From the NCBI GenBank assembly GCA_030544215.1, contig JARZZO010000014.1:20184234-20248233 (forward strand): DNA of 64,000 nt. Direction: 5' to 3'. The stretch is from Zantedeschia hybrid cultivar. Taxonomy: Eukaryota; Streptophyta; Magnoliopsida; Alismatales; Araceae. Shown one piece after another: positions 47,971 to 61,621 of this stretch. Position numbers and translations under genes: made by a program. Position 1 is the first letter of the stretch, and every line of letters begins with the position of its first letter. The notes below the pieces were generated by a model. The model was not told where the DNA came from. It saw only the letters and a list, made by a program, of their open reading frames with translations, and did no database searches.

Positions 47971-50900
47971 CCCTAAAATTCAGAAGTCTGTCAATAGGAT
48001 ATCTTTAGTGTGTCAAGTATAAGGACCAACTATACCACTACGACAATGAATTAATTACTTGACAATTAGGCATATTACGATCCATGATTTTGTGGTGGAT
48101 TAGTTCAGTGAATTCATTATCCAATGAACACTTATACGTTGGTTTTAGTATCTCTACATAAGTGACTATGCGATCAATCACTTTCATCTTATGAATAAGA
48201 ATAATCGGTACTAGTTCTACCAGATATTTAATGTTTTTTTTAAATATCTTTCGACTAGGAATAACTAAGAATACATATTTAAAAAAGATTAATCTTACTA
48301 TCATGATCTCATTATAATTTAATCTTTATTGCATATATTCACATACTTCACTATGAACCGATTTAAACATAATGAAGATAATATCTTTTATTATCATAAA
48401 TAATAATTAGAATGTACATTAAAGTTATGAGATTGACTTGACGGACATTCATAACTAACAATCACAATAATACATCTCTTAAGACGACGATATGATCAAT
48501 CTACTTAATATTGAAAATCATAGATTGATTTTACTGATAATAAAACTCATTATATGTACTAACATATTTGTTTAAGTGTGAAAAAAGATTGAAGAAGACC
48601 CAATGCAATTTGATACTCAAGTATATGAAAAATATGGTATTTTGGATATCTCTGGATAAGAAGTGTCGACATCTTACTATGTGGTGTCGACATCCTGTTT
48701 AAACAAAAGGATGTTCTGCTTTAGAAAAAGTACATACGATTTTGACGATGTTGTATTGCGATATATTTTTAGATACCTTAATAAGTGAATTTGAAAAAGT
48801 GATTATAACAAAATTATAGAAGACTTGAAATTCTTTCCAACAATATCAACTCCATCTGATACTCTTACACAAAGTTATTATTTTTCTAAGAAAATCAATT
48901 TGTGCAGACTGAAGAGAGGAAGCAATTTTGACATTAGAACCAGAGTCTCGACATCATATAGAGGGAAGTTGACACCACTACTATCGAATGTGAGAAATAT
49001 GAATGTTGGACCTTTTATTCTTTGTAGAAAAACTTTTCTTTTGACTCTTTTGGTTTGAACGCTCTACAAAAGATCTAAGGGTGAGTATATCGAGGTTATT
49101 AGAATATTTTGTGTAATTAAAGGATGTTTGTGGGTGATTTTTGAAGTTACATTTGGTGATATAGAAGTACTCCAAAATGTGTTCTTAGAGAGATAGAGGT
49201 CAACTATACCTCATCATTCTTCATATTAGTGTTTGATCTTTTTTACGCGTTACTCTTTATTACATATTATCTTTAATGAATTAGCACCACATCAATTAAC
49301 TTGTGTGTTTGGTAAGTTACTTGCGTGTGCAGTTGGTGAACTAGCGTCGTATCAACTAGTTTGTAGTAGTGAAGTCTCAAAATATTCTTAAGGAATGGAC
49401 GTAGATCACCGTGTGACTAAACCACTATTAAATATCGTGTCCATTTTGTGTGATTATTTCCATCTCTTTTATCCCTCTTCTCTTTAATCTTAAAATTTAT
49501 AAATTGTTGTTAATCTTTGAAAATCCTTTTCAATCCTCCCCTCTAGGGTTTCTCATAATTTTGGGTCAACACTTAATATTTAGTTGTTGTATTTGATAGT
49601 TCTATTTATATCAATTTAATGTCACTACTAGTATTAAATATTTGATTATACTCTCTTTTTCGCTACTCTCTTTTAATATCAATATAAAATTTAATCTTAT
49701 ATATTAAATAATACTAATATTAAAATTAATATTATGTCAGAGCTAATCTTTCAGCTAAACATGACGTAAAAGACTGTTTGGACTGACCAAAGCATTGAAC
49801 ATCAGGATCTACTATTTTTTAAAATGAATATTTTATTTTATTTTTATAAAAATAATCTTCTATAAAAATAAGGAGATGTACGCTAACTTTAAAATCAACA
49901 ATTTTGAAAGTAAGTTTTTTTTTTGATACTTTTACGTCAATCTATAAGGTCCTTTATTACTAACTCTTTCCGTGTGCGAGCAAACCAGAGCGACCGAGTT
50001 AATTTGTGTATAACTAAGAACAAGGTTAACATTGGCCTGTTTCAGATAAAACCCCGTTATCAGTGCTTTTTATTTTATTTTTTTGTTTTGAGAGAGAGGC
50101 TATTCCATCTCTTGATCGAACCGCATTTATATTTGTAATATTTTGAAAATATTACAGCAAATATTTTTCTTTACTTTTAAGCCAATGCTAAATGCCTTAG
50201 GCTATTTCAACTGCCATTCCACCATGAGATGAGATAGCATGGATTCAGTCATAGGAATAATAGAATAATTACTCGATTACTAAAAAACTATCTTGCACAG
50301 CCTCGTCCGGCCTTTTCCCAGTCATTTCTTATTTGTACAATTTCCCTGCAGTGTCGTGATTGCTTCGTGGAGAAACTAATTACTTGGAGCTAGCGTCAGC
50401 CAAATGTAAATATTTGGAATATTTTTTTAACATAATTTGAGAATATCAAAAATAGTTTTTTTTTCTTATTGAATTAAGTGTTATACCGAATCATAAAATG
50501 TCAAAATTCTTTTCATCTTCATAAATATCAAATGGGAGGATATCAGCTTCTGATGTCAAGAAAGTGGAATTTAGTAATATTAATCATGCATGAACCCTGG
50601 AAGCCCTAATAAGCTAATTAATCAGAATAAAAATTAAGGATGCCTGTAATCTAACAAGCACCCATAACCGAGAGGTCCTGAGTTCGAAGAATGGGCACGC
50701 TGTTCCGCTGGTTTTAGCAATGGTGAAGATAAAAAAGGAGAAGAAATAAAAAATAAAGAGCTCACACATGGTCACGGTGTTGCAAGTCCCAAATTCTGTG
50801 GTCATCAGTTCAGGAGCAAACTAATAAGACAAGAAAAAAAAAGAAAGGATGTAAAGACAATTTTTGTAAAGGATGGAGAGAGTTAAGATTAAGGTAACTG

Positions 50901-51076
50901 CAGCATATAAAGTTAAGATTAAGGAAGGAAGGAGAGAGATGCTTGACTCTTGAAGCTTAAAATATGGCAATTTTTAATAAATGTACAAACTTCTATTAAT
51001 TTCTTTCAGTATTCTTTTCTAACACATGAATATCAAAGTTAATAGAATACACCTGATTGGCCGCTACAATTGCTAG
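47971..51076. other. Intergenic, no gene seen
   Basis: AT-rich DNA with many stop codons in all frames and no recognised domain. Weak tRNA-like boxes near 50660-50700 were not enough for a call. Confidence 0.45.
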
Positions 51077-52210
51077 TGATGAGGCAGAATCCGATTCGGC
51101 CCATTGAAACAAGCCCAACCCCATTCAGCCCAACAGCAGCAGTACCAGGCCCTTCGGCGGCCTTCGGCCCGACAGCGGCCCAGCAGCCTTCGGCCCATAA
51201 GCGGCACCGTCGCTTCCGGCCCAACAGGCTTCAGCCTGTCAGCGGCCCACCAGCCTACGGCCCGGGAGCAGCGCGGCAGCCCAGGGCCCAACAGGCTTCG
51301 GCCCGTCAGCGGCCCAACCCCCTTCGGCCCGGTAGCCGAATCCGGCCCACTCCGGTGGCGGATCGGGCGCTATGGCGGTTTATCAGTAAACCTTTATTTA
51401 GTCCTATATCGGCTGCCACCGTTAACCATCCGCTATCATCTGCTATAAATATCCCGCTATTTGTGGCCAAGAGGGTGGTGGGAAAAACGGATGCCTCCCC
51501 AAGCTTCCGAAACCCTTAAAGGACTTCTGTCCGAATAACATTAAAGCTGCTCTTTCTTGTCTTCTGAATCGAATCTTCTTCAGGAGCTAACTTGATCGTC
51601 GGAGGGGGTTCCCCAGGGCCGACGCCCGGGACTCCTGCTGACTGGTTCTTCTTCTTCTTTCCTTCCTGCAGGGGCTCGGTTCGAATCGTCGCCGACCTCC
51701 CTGAGTCGGTCTCGACCGCCGACCTCGGATTCCTCTCCCTGGTCTCGACGCCGAACGCCGGCTGCCCCAAGCCAGGAGACTCGGTCTCGCGCTGAAGGAG
51801 CCTTCGGACTCGCTGTCCAAGGGCAAGCCCGCCGGCTGCCCCACGCCAGGAGGCTCGGTCTCGTGCTGAAGGAGCCTTCGGGCTCACTATCGGAGAGCGA
51901 GCCGTTCCCCCGTCCGATCTCGGACCTTCAGGCTTCGGTTCCGACGCTCGCCGACCGCTCGGCCGAGAGAAGCTCCTGTTCGCGCCGCGCCTCCGTCCGC
52001 CGAAGGAGCAGCGGCTCACTATCCAAGAGCAGCTCCGGCGGCAGACCGCGCCCCCCGCGGGCGGATCCAGGTCATCCCGAGAAGCCCCGTCTTCGCCTCG
52101 TTACGGATCCCCGTCGGGTCCCCTTCCATCGTTCGGTCCGGACCAGCTCCGGATCCTCTTTTCCGGATTCCGTCTGCGGAATCCGGTCGTGATAGATCCA
52201 GTCTACATCA
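51077..52210 (+). mobile_element. Solo LTR of the 28902-33753 family, long variant
   Basis: Starts TGATGAGGCAGAATCC and ends GTCTACATCA, in element sense on the plus strand. Perfect duplication GCTAG at 51072-51076 and 52211-52215. At 1134 bp it is longer than the 991-bp and 897-bp copies, mainly through repeats of GAAGGAGCCTTCGG..CTC units (about 51790-51900) and other GC-rich tandem segments. A TATAAATA box lies near 51443. No internal sequence remains. Confidence 0.93.
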
Positions 52211-53166
52211 GCTAGTAATATCAAAATTAACACTAATAGAATTAAGCATTGACAATATTAACTAGACACTCCACCAACACCCAAGAAAATAAATAAAAAA
52301 TCTTATGTTTTCAAGGAAAAAGATCAATAAAATAAGACCCATGGTTCAGCCAATTAACTGTGAGGAACCGTGCCTCACTGGGCAAACAAACTCCAGCAGA
52401 AATGGGCTGACCATAAGCTAGTGATGTAAGCTAGTGCAGAAATCCGTGACCATATCCATTCTATCAGTTAAAAAGATTTTCGATTAACAGATTTATAAAC
52501 TAATGATCAGTCAGACGTAATGTTTCGTGTATATTCGATCACAAGAAAATTATATCTATTACCTTATCCGGTGTATATACCAGTTTAAATGGACTGTCCG
52601 ATCTATAAGTTAATAAGATTTTTTCTTGCATATATATACTCCGATAAATTACCGTATTTACATGTCTATCCTTGACTTCCACATAGTTAATTTTGTGAAT
52701 ATGTTTGAAATTTTTAGAAAGATTTTGCATATATATATCCTTAAATCTACAAGAAATTTTCATACGTATCCCTGAATTCACTAACATTTTATATATGTAA
52801 TCCTAACTTTATCAGCGTTGACGGTATCTTTTGTGACATTTTATATTGGAATTCACTGTATTTTGACGGAATGATATAAGTGCAACATTTCTGAAGATTT
52901 CAAAGTATTTGTACTAATATACAAGAGTTAAGAGTAGAAATACAAATGTGATAATGAACAGATATATATATATATATATATATAAATTTCAAATAATAAT
53001 CGGTGGAATGATTGAGTTATCGGCTACCGTCTGTGTCCCTAGGCTCCCTGCACAAAACCCTTCCGGATCAAAGTCCCCAGCCGCGCAAATTGAAACTGGT
53101 TTCGCTTGACGAGCTCCCCCAGGCTAATGGTGCAGAGCAAAATGGTGCTTGGACCTAGGGTTCTTT
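52211..53166. other. Intergenic, no gene seen
   Basis: AT-rich, holding copy 2 of the dispersed repeat and a (TA)n run near 52966-52984. Confidence 0.4.
52633..52958. repeat. Dispersed AT-rich repeat, copy 2
   Basis: Related to 37408-37862 through GATAAATTACCGTATTTACA at the start, TATATATCCTTAAAT, CACTGTATTTTGACGGAATG and a GTGCAACATTT block. Old and divergent. Confidence 0.45.
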
Positions 53167-53465
53167 GTTCGAACTAAAATAGTGTAATTTAAAATAATTA
53201 TTTTGTTTGATGATGTTTTTGGATGTTTAGAATGATGTAAGATAATACAAGATAAAATTATCTTGACCTTGTCTGTACATTTGGCAGTTTAATTTCTTTG
53301 TTTTATTTTACAGTGAAGGTCCATTATAAATCAAAACAATAAGATTAAAATATAGTCTTACTTTGTTTTATAAGTAACTAAACAAATGCTCTCTGATTTT
53401 AAAATTACACTGATTTAAAACTGGTGATTTTAAAACCACTGAATTACAAAGTTTTGCATTAAAAA
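53167..53465. mobile_element. MITE-like element, copy 2
   Basis: Shares AACAAATGCTCTC, CCATTATAAATCAAAA and GGTGATTTTAAAACCAC-type blocks with 41071-41365. The left and right ends are only roughly complementary. Confidence 0.5.
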
Positions 53466-55064
53466 AAAACTACTAGTCACACAGTTTATCGAGTTTCTAA
53501 GACAGTATAATTTAAGAGATTTTATTATATTATATTTTTACTATTTATTTGTCATATTCATTATTTTTTTTTAAACATTTGACTTTTATGAAAGCTACTT
53601 TTCTTGAAAGGAACATATTTACTGTAGCACTCGGATCAAATGACCAGCGCTGCCACCATCAGAATGTGGACCACGTTCAGACTGAGCCCAACGAAAACCG
53701 CTTTCATTTGGGCTAAGAACATTTGCAAGAAAAAATGGCAAGAAATGAATTCATATTTAAAGATAATATACGCATAAAATAATAAAAAAATTGACGTCAT
53801 GGAGACGAATATATATATATATATATATAATATATACTTGTAGGTGGCAGTTGTCAAGCACGAGAAAAATATATACGTATACACGTTTTATAGTTTCTCG
53901 CACTATTTTCGCACGTGAGTTGCAGGTCGAACACTGGAAGCTTGTACCATCTTCTTTTCTTTCTTTTTTTTTTCTTTTTTTTTTTTTCTCGGTCTCTTCG
54001 GGGGAACTGAAGGAAGCGTCTACCTAAAATCGGATCGGAAGTGCCTCTTGTGGGGAGTAAGATTCGGTGGACCTTAAGTCTGAGGCAGCTCTTAATGCTG
54101 TTTCATATGATTGGATCGCATTTTTGCTATTTTTCTCTTTTTTACTTTGTTTTATCTTATTTTACGTAAATGATAAATTACTCTCAGATCTGGCAAAAGA
54201 GTGTTGGAGGCTTTACCAGTCTCCGGGGGATCATTTTTCTAGGAGTCTTTTCGTACAACCATGAAAACAAATTATAATGGGTAATAATCTTGAACGAGGC
54301 TTGTAAAAACGTGAATTCAGTTCAAGAACATCATTTTATTTATTTATTTATTTAGAAACCATCATCAGAACATCTATTTACTGGTCATACTTTACGTATA
54401 TTAGTGTATATATATTTACTAGATAATATTCGATGATGTAAAATTGACACACATGACAGTAATGTCTATTTCCTATATATATGGGGATCTTTAGACTTTC
54501 AAACGTTTGGTTTTGTCCAAGCCTAACCCCGATAAGGGAAATTGGCTAAAAATTTCCTCATGTTCAGCCCAAAAATAATAAGATTTATTATTATTTTGCT
54601 CAGTTTAATGGTGACTTTTCTATGCATTTTTGTGTACAGAGATTAAAAAATAATTGAATTATATATACTTACACACATTTTGTAAATAAGCATCTAGTGT
54701 AGCTCTGCATCTATGGTTTATTAACTTGAAATAAAAAGTTACAACTGGCGACAATCTCGAAAGTCTTACAGAAACGTGAATTCATGCAGGGAGCAATTTT
54801 TTCTTTTGAAAAATTTATATACCAGCGGACCAGCTATTTAGTGTTCGTAGTTAGTATAGTTTAATGTCTATATATGACTAAATAATAATATTTGTTAATA
54901 CACAAATCATGCACATTATATAACCCATAATTGCTATTTCTTGTATTAAATATCTATCGGACTTTTAGATTTTCAATCTTAGTTTTGTCCAAATTAAACT
55001 TGCCCATTAAGGGTAATGGGCTGACAATTGCTTCATGCACATCCCAAAAATAAGTTAGACTTAA
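53466..55064. other. Intergenic, no gene seen
   Basis: AT-rich with (TA)n near 53809-53829, pyrimidine runs near 53950-53990 and a (TTTA)n tract near 54335-54352. The segments about 54280-54560 and 54730-55040 resemble each other (TTTAGACTTTCAAACGTTTGG and TTTTAGATTTTCAATCTTAG contexts, both with TTTTGTCCAA), suggesting an old duplication of about 450 bp. Confidence 0.4.
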
Positions 55065-55485
55065 AGCATCGGCGGACGTAGAAATTTTATCTAGTGGCGT
55101 CACTCGGATCATTATTAAATATATCGGTATTTTATTTTTATTATTTTAAAAATATTAAAATAAAAAAAAATAAATAAATATATTTTAATTATTATAAAAA
55201 TCATATACTTTCATAAAAATGATACCCTTCGTTACAAGGAATTTTTTCTTCCAGCATTCAACGATTTTTTTATTAAATCATAAATATAAATCATAATAGT
55301 ATGTAAAAAATTCAGTGAGATTGCACTCCGAGTGAGACTGGATCCTGTGGATCATATAAAAAATCCAATGAGGTCACCTTATACCTAAATTTAAAATTTG
55401 CCTTATTAGATTAAGACCCTTATAATAGAATTTTAAAATTTCAGTGAGGTTCCAAGACTCTACTGAATATAAGCTGGGTCCGCCT
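55065..55485. mobile_element. MITE with GGCGGAC termini and 7-bp target duplication
   Basis: The left end AGCATCGGCGGACG and the right end CTGGGTCCGCCT are complementary around the GGCGGAC core. The duplication GACTTAA flanks both sides (55058-55064 and 55486-55492). The interior is AT-rich, without a frame. At 421 bp it is a non-autonomous DNA transposon. The superfamily is not assigned. Confidence 0.75.
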
Positions 55486-56121
55486 GACTTAACGTCTTAC
55501 TCTCCAAATCCATTTCATATCAAGTTAGGTACCCATCAATAGCCCTAGCCATCCGATCTATTTTTCCCACTCCGAATGTCTAGCTGTATCTGTTTTTTAA
55601 ACACTAATCTCTAAATGGTACTTCCCAAAACTGTCACAACAGCAATACCCATCCGAACCTCTCAGTTCAACCCGGGCTAGTTATAACACCCTGGTCCTAG
55701 ATCTCTTGCCATCAGGCTGCCTCAACCACTCTAATTATGAAATATGAGATACATATGAGATATGGCGATATTAATGCATATCAGACCATTACAAGCCTGA
55801 TCAGCCGGTATTAAAATTTTCAGATGTTAGTTGTCCGGAGAAAGAGACTGCCAATGGGGGAGGGTGAACATTAATTTGGTGAGAAAGTGTCTAATTAAGC
55901 AAATCAAATGCAGATAATTAAGGGGATACCAATCATGGAGACATTGTCCCGTGGAGAGGGTTTCCCATTGAAAAGACGAGCAGTAGGGAACCGTCCTACT
56001 CCGATCAGTTTGGGTTGCTTCAGCCTTACTTCATTCGCATAATAAGTTATTACGTACGGTTCATCGACAGAATAGCGTATATTAGAATAAGCAGTTTTTC
56101 AATCTCATAGCCTTGTAGCGT
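55486..56121. other. Intergenic, no gene seen
   Basis: A stretch at about 55630-55740 has tRNA-like promoter boxes on the minus strand (TGGTTGAGGCAG, then GGGTTGAACTG) and could be a tRNA-derived SINE, but the match is weak. The segment 56036-56110 resembles the inner right arm of the next element. Confidence 0.35.
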
Positions 56122-56563
56122 CACTTTGATTGGAGAATAAGAGAAGAATAAAGATGAATAAGGAGATAATAAACTTAATTTTACTTTGACAAACGAAATA
56201 ATTTATACCAGTACAGAATAACGCATTCGGAGAATAAGGAGAATAAGTTATTCCACTTTAGACATAAGAATTACTTATTCTTCTTATTACGTCACCAGAC
56301 TCCACGAAACTATTAAACCGAAACATCCCTTATTCTGGTATACACCATTCCGTGATTGGGTCCTACGTAATAACTTATTATGCAAACAAAGTGGGGCGTA
56401 AGAAGAATAAGTAATTTTTAAGTATAAGGTGAGATGACTTATTCTCCTTATTCTCCGAATATGTTATTTTACACCAGTATAAGTCATCCTACTTATCAAA
56501 GTAAAATTAAACTTATTCTTTCTTTATTCGTTCTTATTCTTTTCTTATTCTCCAATTAAAGTG
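56122..56563. mobile_element. MITE with about 170-bp inverted arms
   Basis: Terminal repeats CACTTTGATTGGAGAATAAG and, in reverse complement, CACTTTAATTGGAGAATAAG. The inner arms match as well (AATTTTACTTTGA, GGAGAATAAGGAGAATAAGT, ATTACTTATTCTTCTTA). The arms are AATAAG-rich. No clear target duplication, because flanking DNA at 56036-56110 is related to the element and suggests nesting. Confidence 0.8.
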
Positions 56564-57225
56564 GCACTCGTACAATATCACATACCCATCTTGGAGAGTT
56601 ATTTTGGGACTCCGATCTTTTCTTCCTCCGAGCTGTTTGCTTGCTTGTTCCCAAAGCTGGCAAGAAATTAGTAGTCACCATTACTGGTCACCTAACTTTG
56701 GGCGATGGTATCGTAGTTTCTATCGCCTCTTTCTTCGTCCAAGCTGTTTGGTTTGTGCCCCAAAACTTAATTTTCCTTTGGTCAGACACAATTGTCCCCA
56801 GTTAGAACTTGTGTTCTGAGCTGAAGGAGATAGAGAAGCGGAACAGATGGTCGATTCCTAGCTAAACAAAAATAGGAAAACTTTTGAACAGAGGAGTGTA
56901 CAGGAAGCAGGAGATGCTCCACCAGAAACGAGACTCTCGCGAACGGACAAAAGGAAACAAATTAGAGTAACATGGTTCCAACATGCGACAAGCATTCCTT
57001 TAGTTAATTCTCTGGAATCTGTAAACTGGGAGACAAAAGAAAAAAAAGAAAGAAGAATCTGCAAACATGCATGACATGTAATGGGGTGCTTGATGACAAT
57101 TGATAAATATATGTTTCCCTTTGACACATATATTTACATATTGCGTACATCCTTTACGTACGTAGATAGAACAAAGGAAGAAAAGAATTGACTCTAGGAG
57201 TTTAATTTCCTTATATAATGCCAAA

Positions 57226-57259
<34 letters not shown>

Positions 57260-57382
57260 TGTTCTTCCACTGGGTTCTACCCCGTGAAACACTGTTTGAT
57301 ACAAGAAGAGGAAACTTAACAATACCGCATGCATTCGTTTGAGAGAATGAAAGGGAGGAAAAAAAAAGGGAAGCGATCCACA
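56564..57382. other. Intergenic, probable 3' flank of the 57383-57733 gene
   Basis: No gene seen. A (TA)n microsatellite lies near 57229-57259. Confidence 0.4.
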
Positions 57383-57733
57383 TCATGGTTTTCTCCAGAA
57401 AGTGATGAAGGAAGTGCAGATCCCCCGCAGAGTGACCTTCATTTTCTCGCCGGTAGGGTTCTTCTCCTCCCCTTGCTTCTTCTTCTGCAAATTCTCCTTC
57501 CTCAGCGACCTCGATATCTTCTTCGCCGCCGGGAACGCAGTGTGGGCCGGCCAGTCCGACGGCGTCGCACAGGCCCCGGAGACGGCGTGGAACATCAGAT
57601 GCCGGTCGAGGAGGTGACACAGGGAGGCCACCTCGAAGGAGTCGTACAGAGGGCTGCCACAGTCCCACGGACTGATCTCTCTCTCCCATTCTCCCTCCTC
57701 TTGTTTCTGGTGTTGCTTCATCGCTAGCTCCAT
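57383..57733 (-). CDS. Small plant protein with WDCGSPLYDSFE motif, function unknown
   Basis: Single exon, 116 residues, starting MELAMKQHQKQEEGEW. The core ISPWDCGSPLYDSFEVASLC (about 20-39), followed by HLLDRHLM, resembles a motif I associate with small uncharacterised plant-specific proteins. I do not know its role. The rest contains a basic lysine-rich stretch (KKISRSLRKENLQKKKQGEE) and ends FITFWRKP. No signal peptide or membrane segment. The reading frame is GC-rich against an AT-rich background, supporting real coding use. A second Met four codons downstream could also be the start. Confidence 0.7.
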   Translation of the reverse strand: MELAMKQHQKQEEGEWEREISPWDCGSPLYDSFEVASLCHLLDRHLMFHAVSGACATPSDWPAHTAFPAAKKISRSLRKENLQKKKQGEEKNPTGEKMKVTLRGICTSFITFWRKP

Positions 57734-60700
57734 GGTTAAAGGCCAACCATGTAGGTGTGGGTCCTCTTCAGAGAAGCTCCATGCAAGGTATCTGGTCGTG
57801 TGTATTTGTAGGGGAGTCTCAACACTGTTGGATTATGCCCCATTTGGTTAGAATATTAGTTTTAATATAACATTAATCTTGATACGAATATTTTTGAAAT
57901 ATACAATATACTAATGCTGAAATTGATATCGAGGAATATGGAAGAGGACTACAGAAGAGAAGAGATGAGAGAGCTAGAGGTAGAAGAGAAAGGGAAGGAA
58001 AAGTCTTTAGACTTTTAAAAACTAAGTTCTATTTTTTAATACATGCTTAAATTTATATTAATTAAATTAGTTAAGATAATATATTTACTAGCATATGAAT
58101 ATCAAAACTAATAGAATTAAATCAAAGACCTACTATCGATAAGAATATCGAAATTGATATTGATAGAGATATATAATACAACAAAACCACCCGATTGAAT
58201 TTTCGGTCAATTGAACTTAGTCAGTGGTTATGCTCTTAGGTCGTGCATTCTGTGCTTGTTCGTTATCAGGAAGCAGAATTTAAGTTAGCCCGCATAGGAG
58301 TAGATATTATTAGAATAATTTTGTCTTGATAAGAAGATAAAATATGTTTATAATTTATTTAATTTTTTTTAAGTTTGACAATCTAATAAAGAAGGCTAAA
58401 ATCATGCCACCTAAAGATTATCCAACAGATCATCCCGCATGATTTGACATAAGTGATTATTTCGGCTCACCGAGGGCCGTAAGTGACCCGTTCTTTTCTT
58501 ACATTTCTCCTTGACAGGTGGCGGGCGTGCATTGGTAGGTAATGACACGTACCTCTAGGCCTTTACATAGTCCAAAATAGATAAGCACTAGATTGATACA
58601 TTTGATATCGATATTGATACATATCAGTATCAGTGCCCATCCTTAGATGACATGTTCTTTTCCCATTTAAGGCAGTGATTGGTATTAGGTCTTTGCCGAT
58701 TGGTGGACAGCTTAAATTCCACTTGATTTCTAGGGTTTTGGATACACGCATAACTGTCAATCAAAGCATTGAGGACTTCTAACTTCTTATAAGGATGGTT
58801 CTACAAGTGAGATAAGTCTATTTAGCGCAAGTCATTTAAATAATCCAAAATGTGAGACATTAATAACCAAATTGTACATTCAAATCTCACTTTATACAGT
58901 AGCAAAATGAAGATAGTCTACAACCGATCGATGATAATACTAACGGATGTGCGACTAATAATTAGTTGGCTTTAAGCAACATCTACCTGTAGAAAGACGC
59001 CTGGTATACCCTACATTAATTAGTTATCAATCTACTAAAGTCGATCAGCTCGCTAGACACGTATAATTATGGTCCCCTGACCTACATGAATGAAACCGCA
59101 AGAGCTGCCACAACTACCGGAAATTAATGGGACAACAACAACGGCCCCGGCCAATTGTTGTGCAATTTCGTCTATTCTAGGGCATTAAAACCCTTGATAG
59201 CAACCCTAATCCCTTGTTAATTAGATAAGTCAAAATTAGTTTTCCCTTGATTTCTCTCGTGTGTTTATTAATTTTCCCTTAATTTCTCTCGTGTATATGT
59301 AGTGCACTTTTGGATGCTAAGATTTCTCTTCCAGTAGGGTCTTGCTCCAGCTGAATGAGATGTATAGCTTAGACTGACATGATTATCGACATAAATAAAA
59401 AAAAACTTTAATTAGATGCCCATTAGATTAGTAATTTAATAATTAAAATGATAGGCTTTCTTTGCTGATAATAATCTATCAGCAGAGCCAACGATTTCGG
59501 CAGCGAAAGCTCCCAATTAAATGATACGTATTGCTTTGTCTGGTCTGGTGTGCCGATCGACCATGGATCAGCGGCGCACCAATCCCAACACCAACATTTA
59601 ACAAGCCGGGGAGTAGATTCCACGTTGTGAGATTCCTCTTCGCGGGAGCATTTGAACACGTGTGCTGGTGCATTTTATGGCTAAAAACGGCCGATCGATC
59701 GAGAAAGGCTTTGCTTGTGGAACTACAGATGACAGGGTATGAGTTATGACCAGCTGAGCCCTGCGCGGAGGGTCATCGTGACCCCGATGGCATAATCGTA
59801 CACGTCAGTAGGGTGACGTCATTATGGACGGTAAATCCAATGATTTCTGTCAGCTAAGGGTCTCATGTATGCCCACCCGGAGGTGTCAATGGGCTGGACT
59901 CTGGTTGAACTTAAGTCCAAGTCTTAAACCCAAAAAGCAAAATAAGGTCCGAATTTGGCCTAAATCTATTTTTCTATGTCTAATTCCAAGTCCAGTCTAA
60001 ATTCAAAATAACTCAGATTTTGAGCTTGAACTTCGGATATAAATGTAAGAAGAGTCAACTTTTTTGTCTAAAATATATAATATATCAATTTAATTAGAAT
60101 TGGTGTCTATATGTAAGTCTCATCACTTGTTAAGATGTGAGACCTTCAAAATCATCATATTCAATTACACACGTTAACAAAATCATCAAAATAATTATTT
60201 ATGTTTTGATATTTGACGTCTAGCGTAAATAAAATCTTTAAATAACACATCTTCTATAAAATCAAAACTTAACATAGAACCTATATGAAATATTGATTCT
60301 CACATTAGAATATTATAATAATTTATGGTGCATACGATGATTTTGAAGGTGTCAGAGAGACATGAATGCTATGAGTTAAGTTTCACAAGTAAAAAGCATT
60401 CCCTTGAATTTAGGGTAATTAGAACATTATTCTAGTGTTCATACTTGACATAAGTTATAATATATATGTGTAATTAGATGATCTTGTCACTATAAACATT
60501 TATACATTATATCAATTTAATTATAATTCTTTATATTTAATATTTATCAATTTTTTTGGACTTTCGAACTCACGCTTGGCGAAGCTCAAACCCAATCCAT
60601 TTTAAGGGTCGGGCTTAAAACTGAAGTCCAAGTCGAGCCTAAAAATTAAATATGCTCAATTTTAATACCTAAATCCACTTAATAGGGGTCGGACTAGATT

Positions 60701-61557
60701 GAGCGTTTATATTTCATCTATAATCTACCAGTTAGTTCATGATTTTTGCAACGCGAGAGAGCACATAAGCACGATTTCCCCTTCCAAACTAGCTACCCGA
60801 AAACGATGGTTAAAATAGTTCTATCAAGTAGTCAGCTTTAAGTTCTTTCATGTGACTAACAAATCTAAAAGCTTAGTGCTGACCTTTAGATATTACATCG
60901 AAGTCATTATCTTTAACACTGATAAAATTATTTTATTACATCCTAAACTTCATAGAATATAATTTTATGAGTTGCTAGATACTTCTTTTTTATATTAGAG
61001 AGCAGTGTCAGACATTTAGACACGACACGACATTCGGACACCCGTGTCTAATTCTTTGTTTTAATATTTCAAAGTAAATGCTAAAGTTTTTTTAAAATAT
61101 TTAACATGTCTTCTCAAAATACTTGTCTATATGATAAAAATTGATACATTTTAATTATATTATATATATATATTTTAATAATGATACTTTATTATATATA
61201 TGTATAACTACGTATTCATATGTATATATTCGTACATTCTCCATATCTTCGTATCCTATTTTTAAGATATTTGCGTGTCCGAGACACACGTATCCGTGTC
61301 GACACTTGACACTCGTATCCGTGTCTCCCGTATCGTAAAAATAAATCTATCCGTTGTGTTTAGACCATTGTGCTTGTGCAGACATATTAATACATATTTA
61401 TACTGTTGTTGTCTCATCTTAAAAAAGTGTGACAACAAAATATGCTTCAAATCCCGACTCCTTGAAATTTTTGTCGTCAGTTACCAATTACCAATGAAGC
61501 CCGCACATAGTGGGAAAATGAACACGGCCGCCACAACTCAACCTCATTGAGAATTTA
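57734..61557. other. Intergenic, no gene seen
   Basis: 3.8 kb of AT-rich DNA. Around 59880-60720 are GGGCT/AAGTCCAAGTC-type segments typical of a degraded fold-back or retroelement, without clear ends. No coding region. Confidence 0.45.
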
Positions 61558-61621
61558 GTTCGTTAAAAGATTAACACTAGAAGTTGCTGGTGGTTCCTCC
61601 ACTCATGAGGAGTTCAAGTCC

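Noticed and set aside
50640..50715. tRNA- or SINE-like boxes (GAGTTCGAAG)
   Set aside because: No cloverleaf can be drawn by eye and the A box is poor. Not enough for a tRNA or SINE call.
51516..52019. 167-residue frame within the solo LTR
   Set aside because: Arises from GC-rich tandem repeats in the LTR. The same LTR region gives unrelated frames in other copies.
55630..55740. Minus-strand tRNA-like A and B boxes suggesting a tRNA-derived SINE
   Set aside because: Boxes are only approximate and no target duplication or tail was seen. Mentioned in the flank entry only.
57000..57746. 248-residue minus-strand frame overlapping the WDCGSPLYDSFE gene
   Set aside because: Runs through a TA microsatellite and reads out of frame with the conserved motif.
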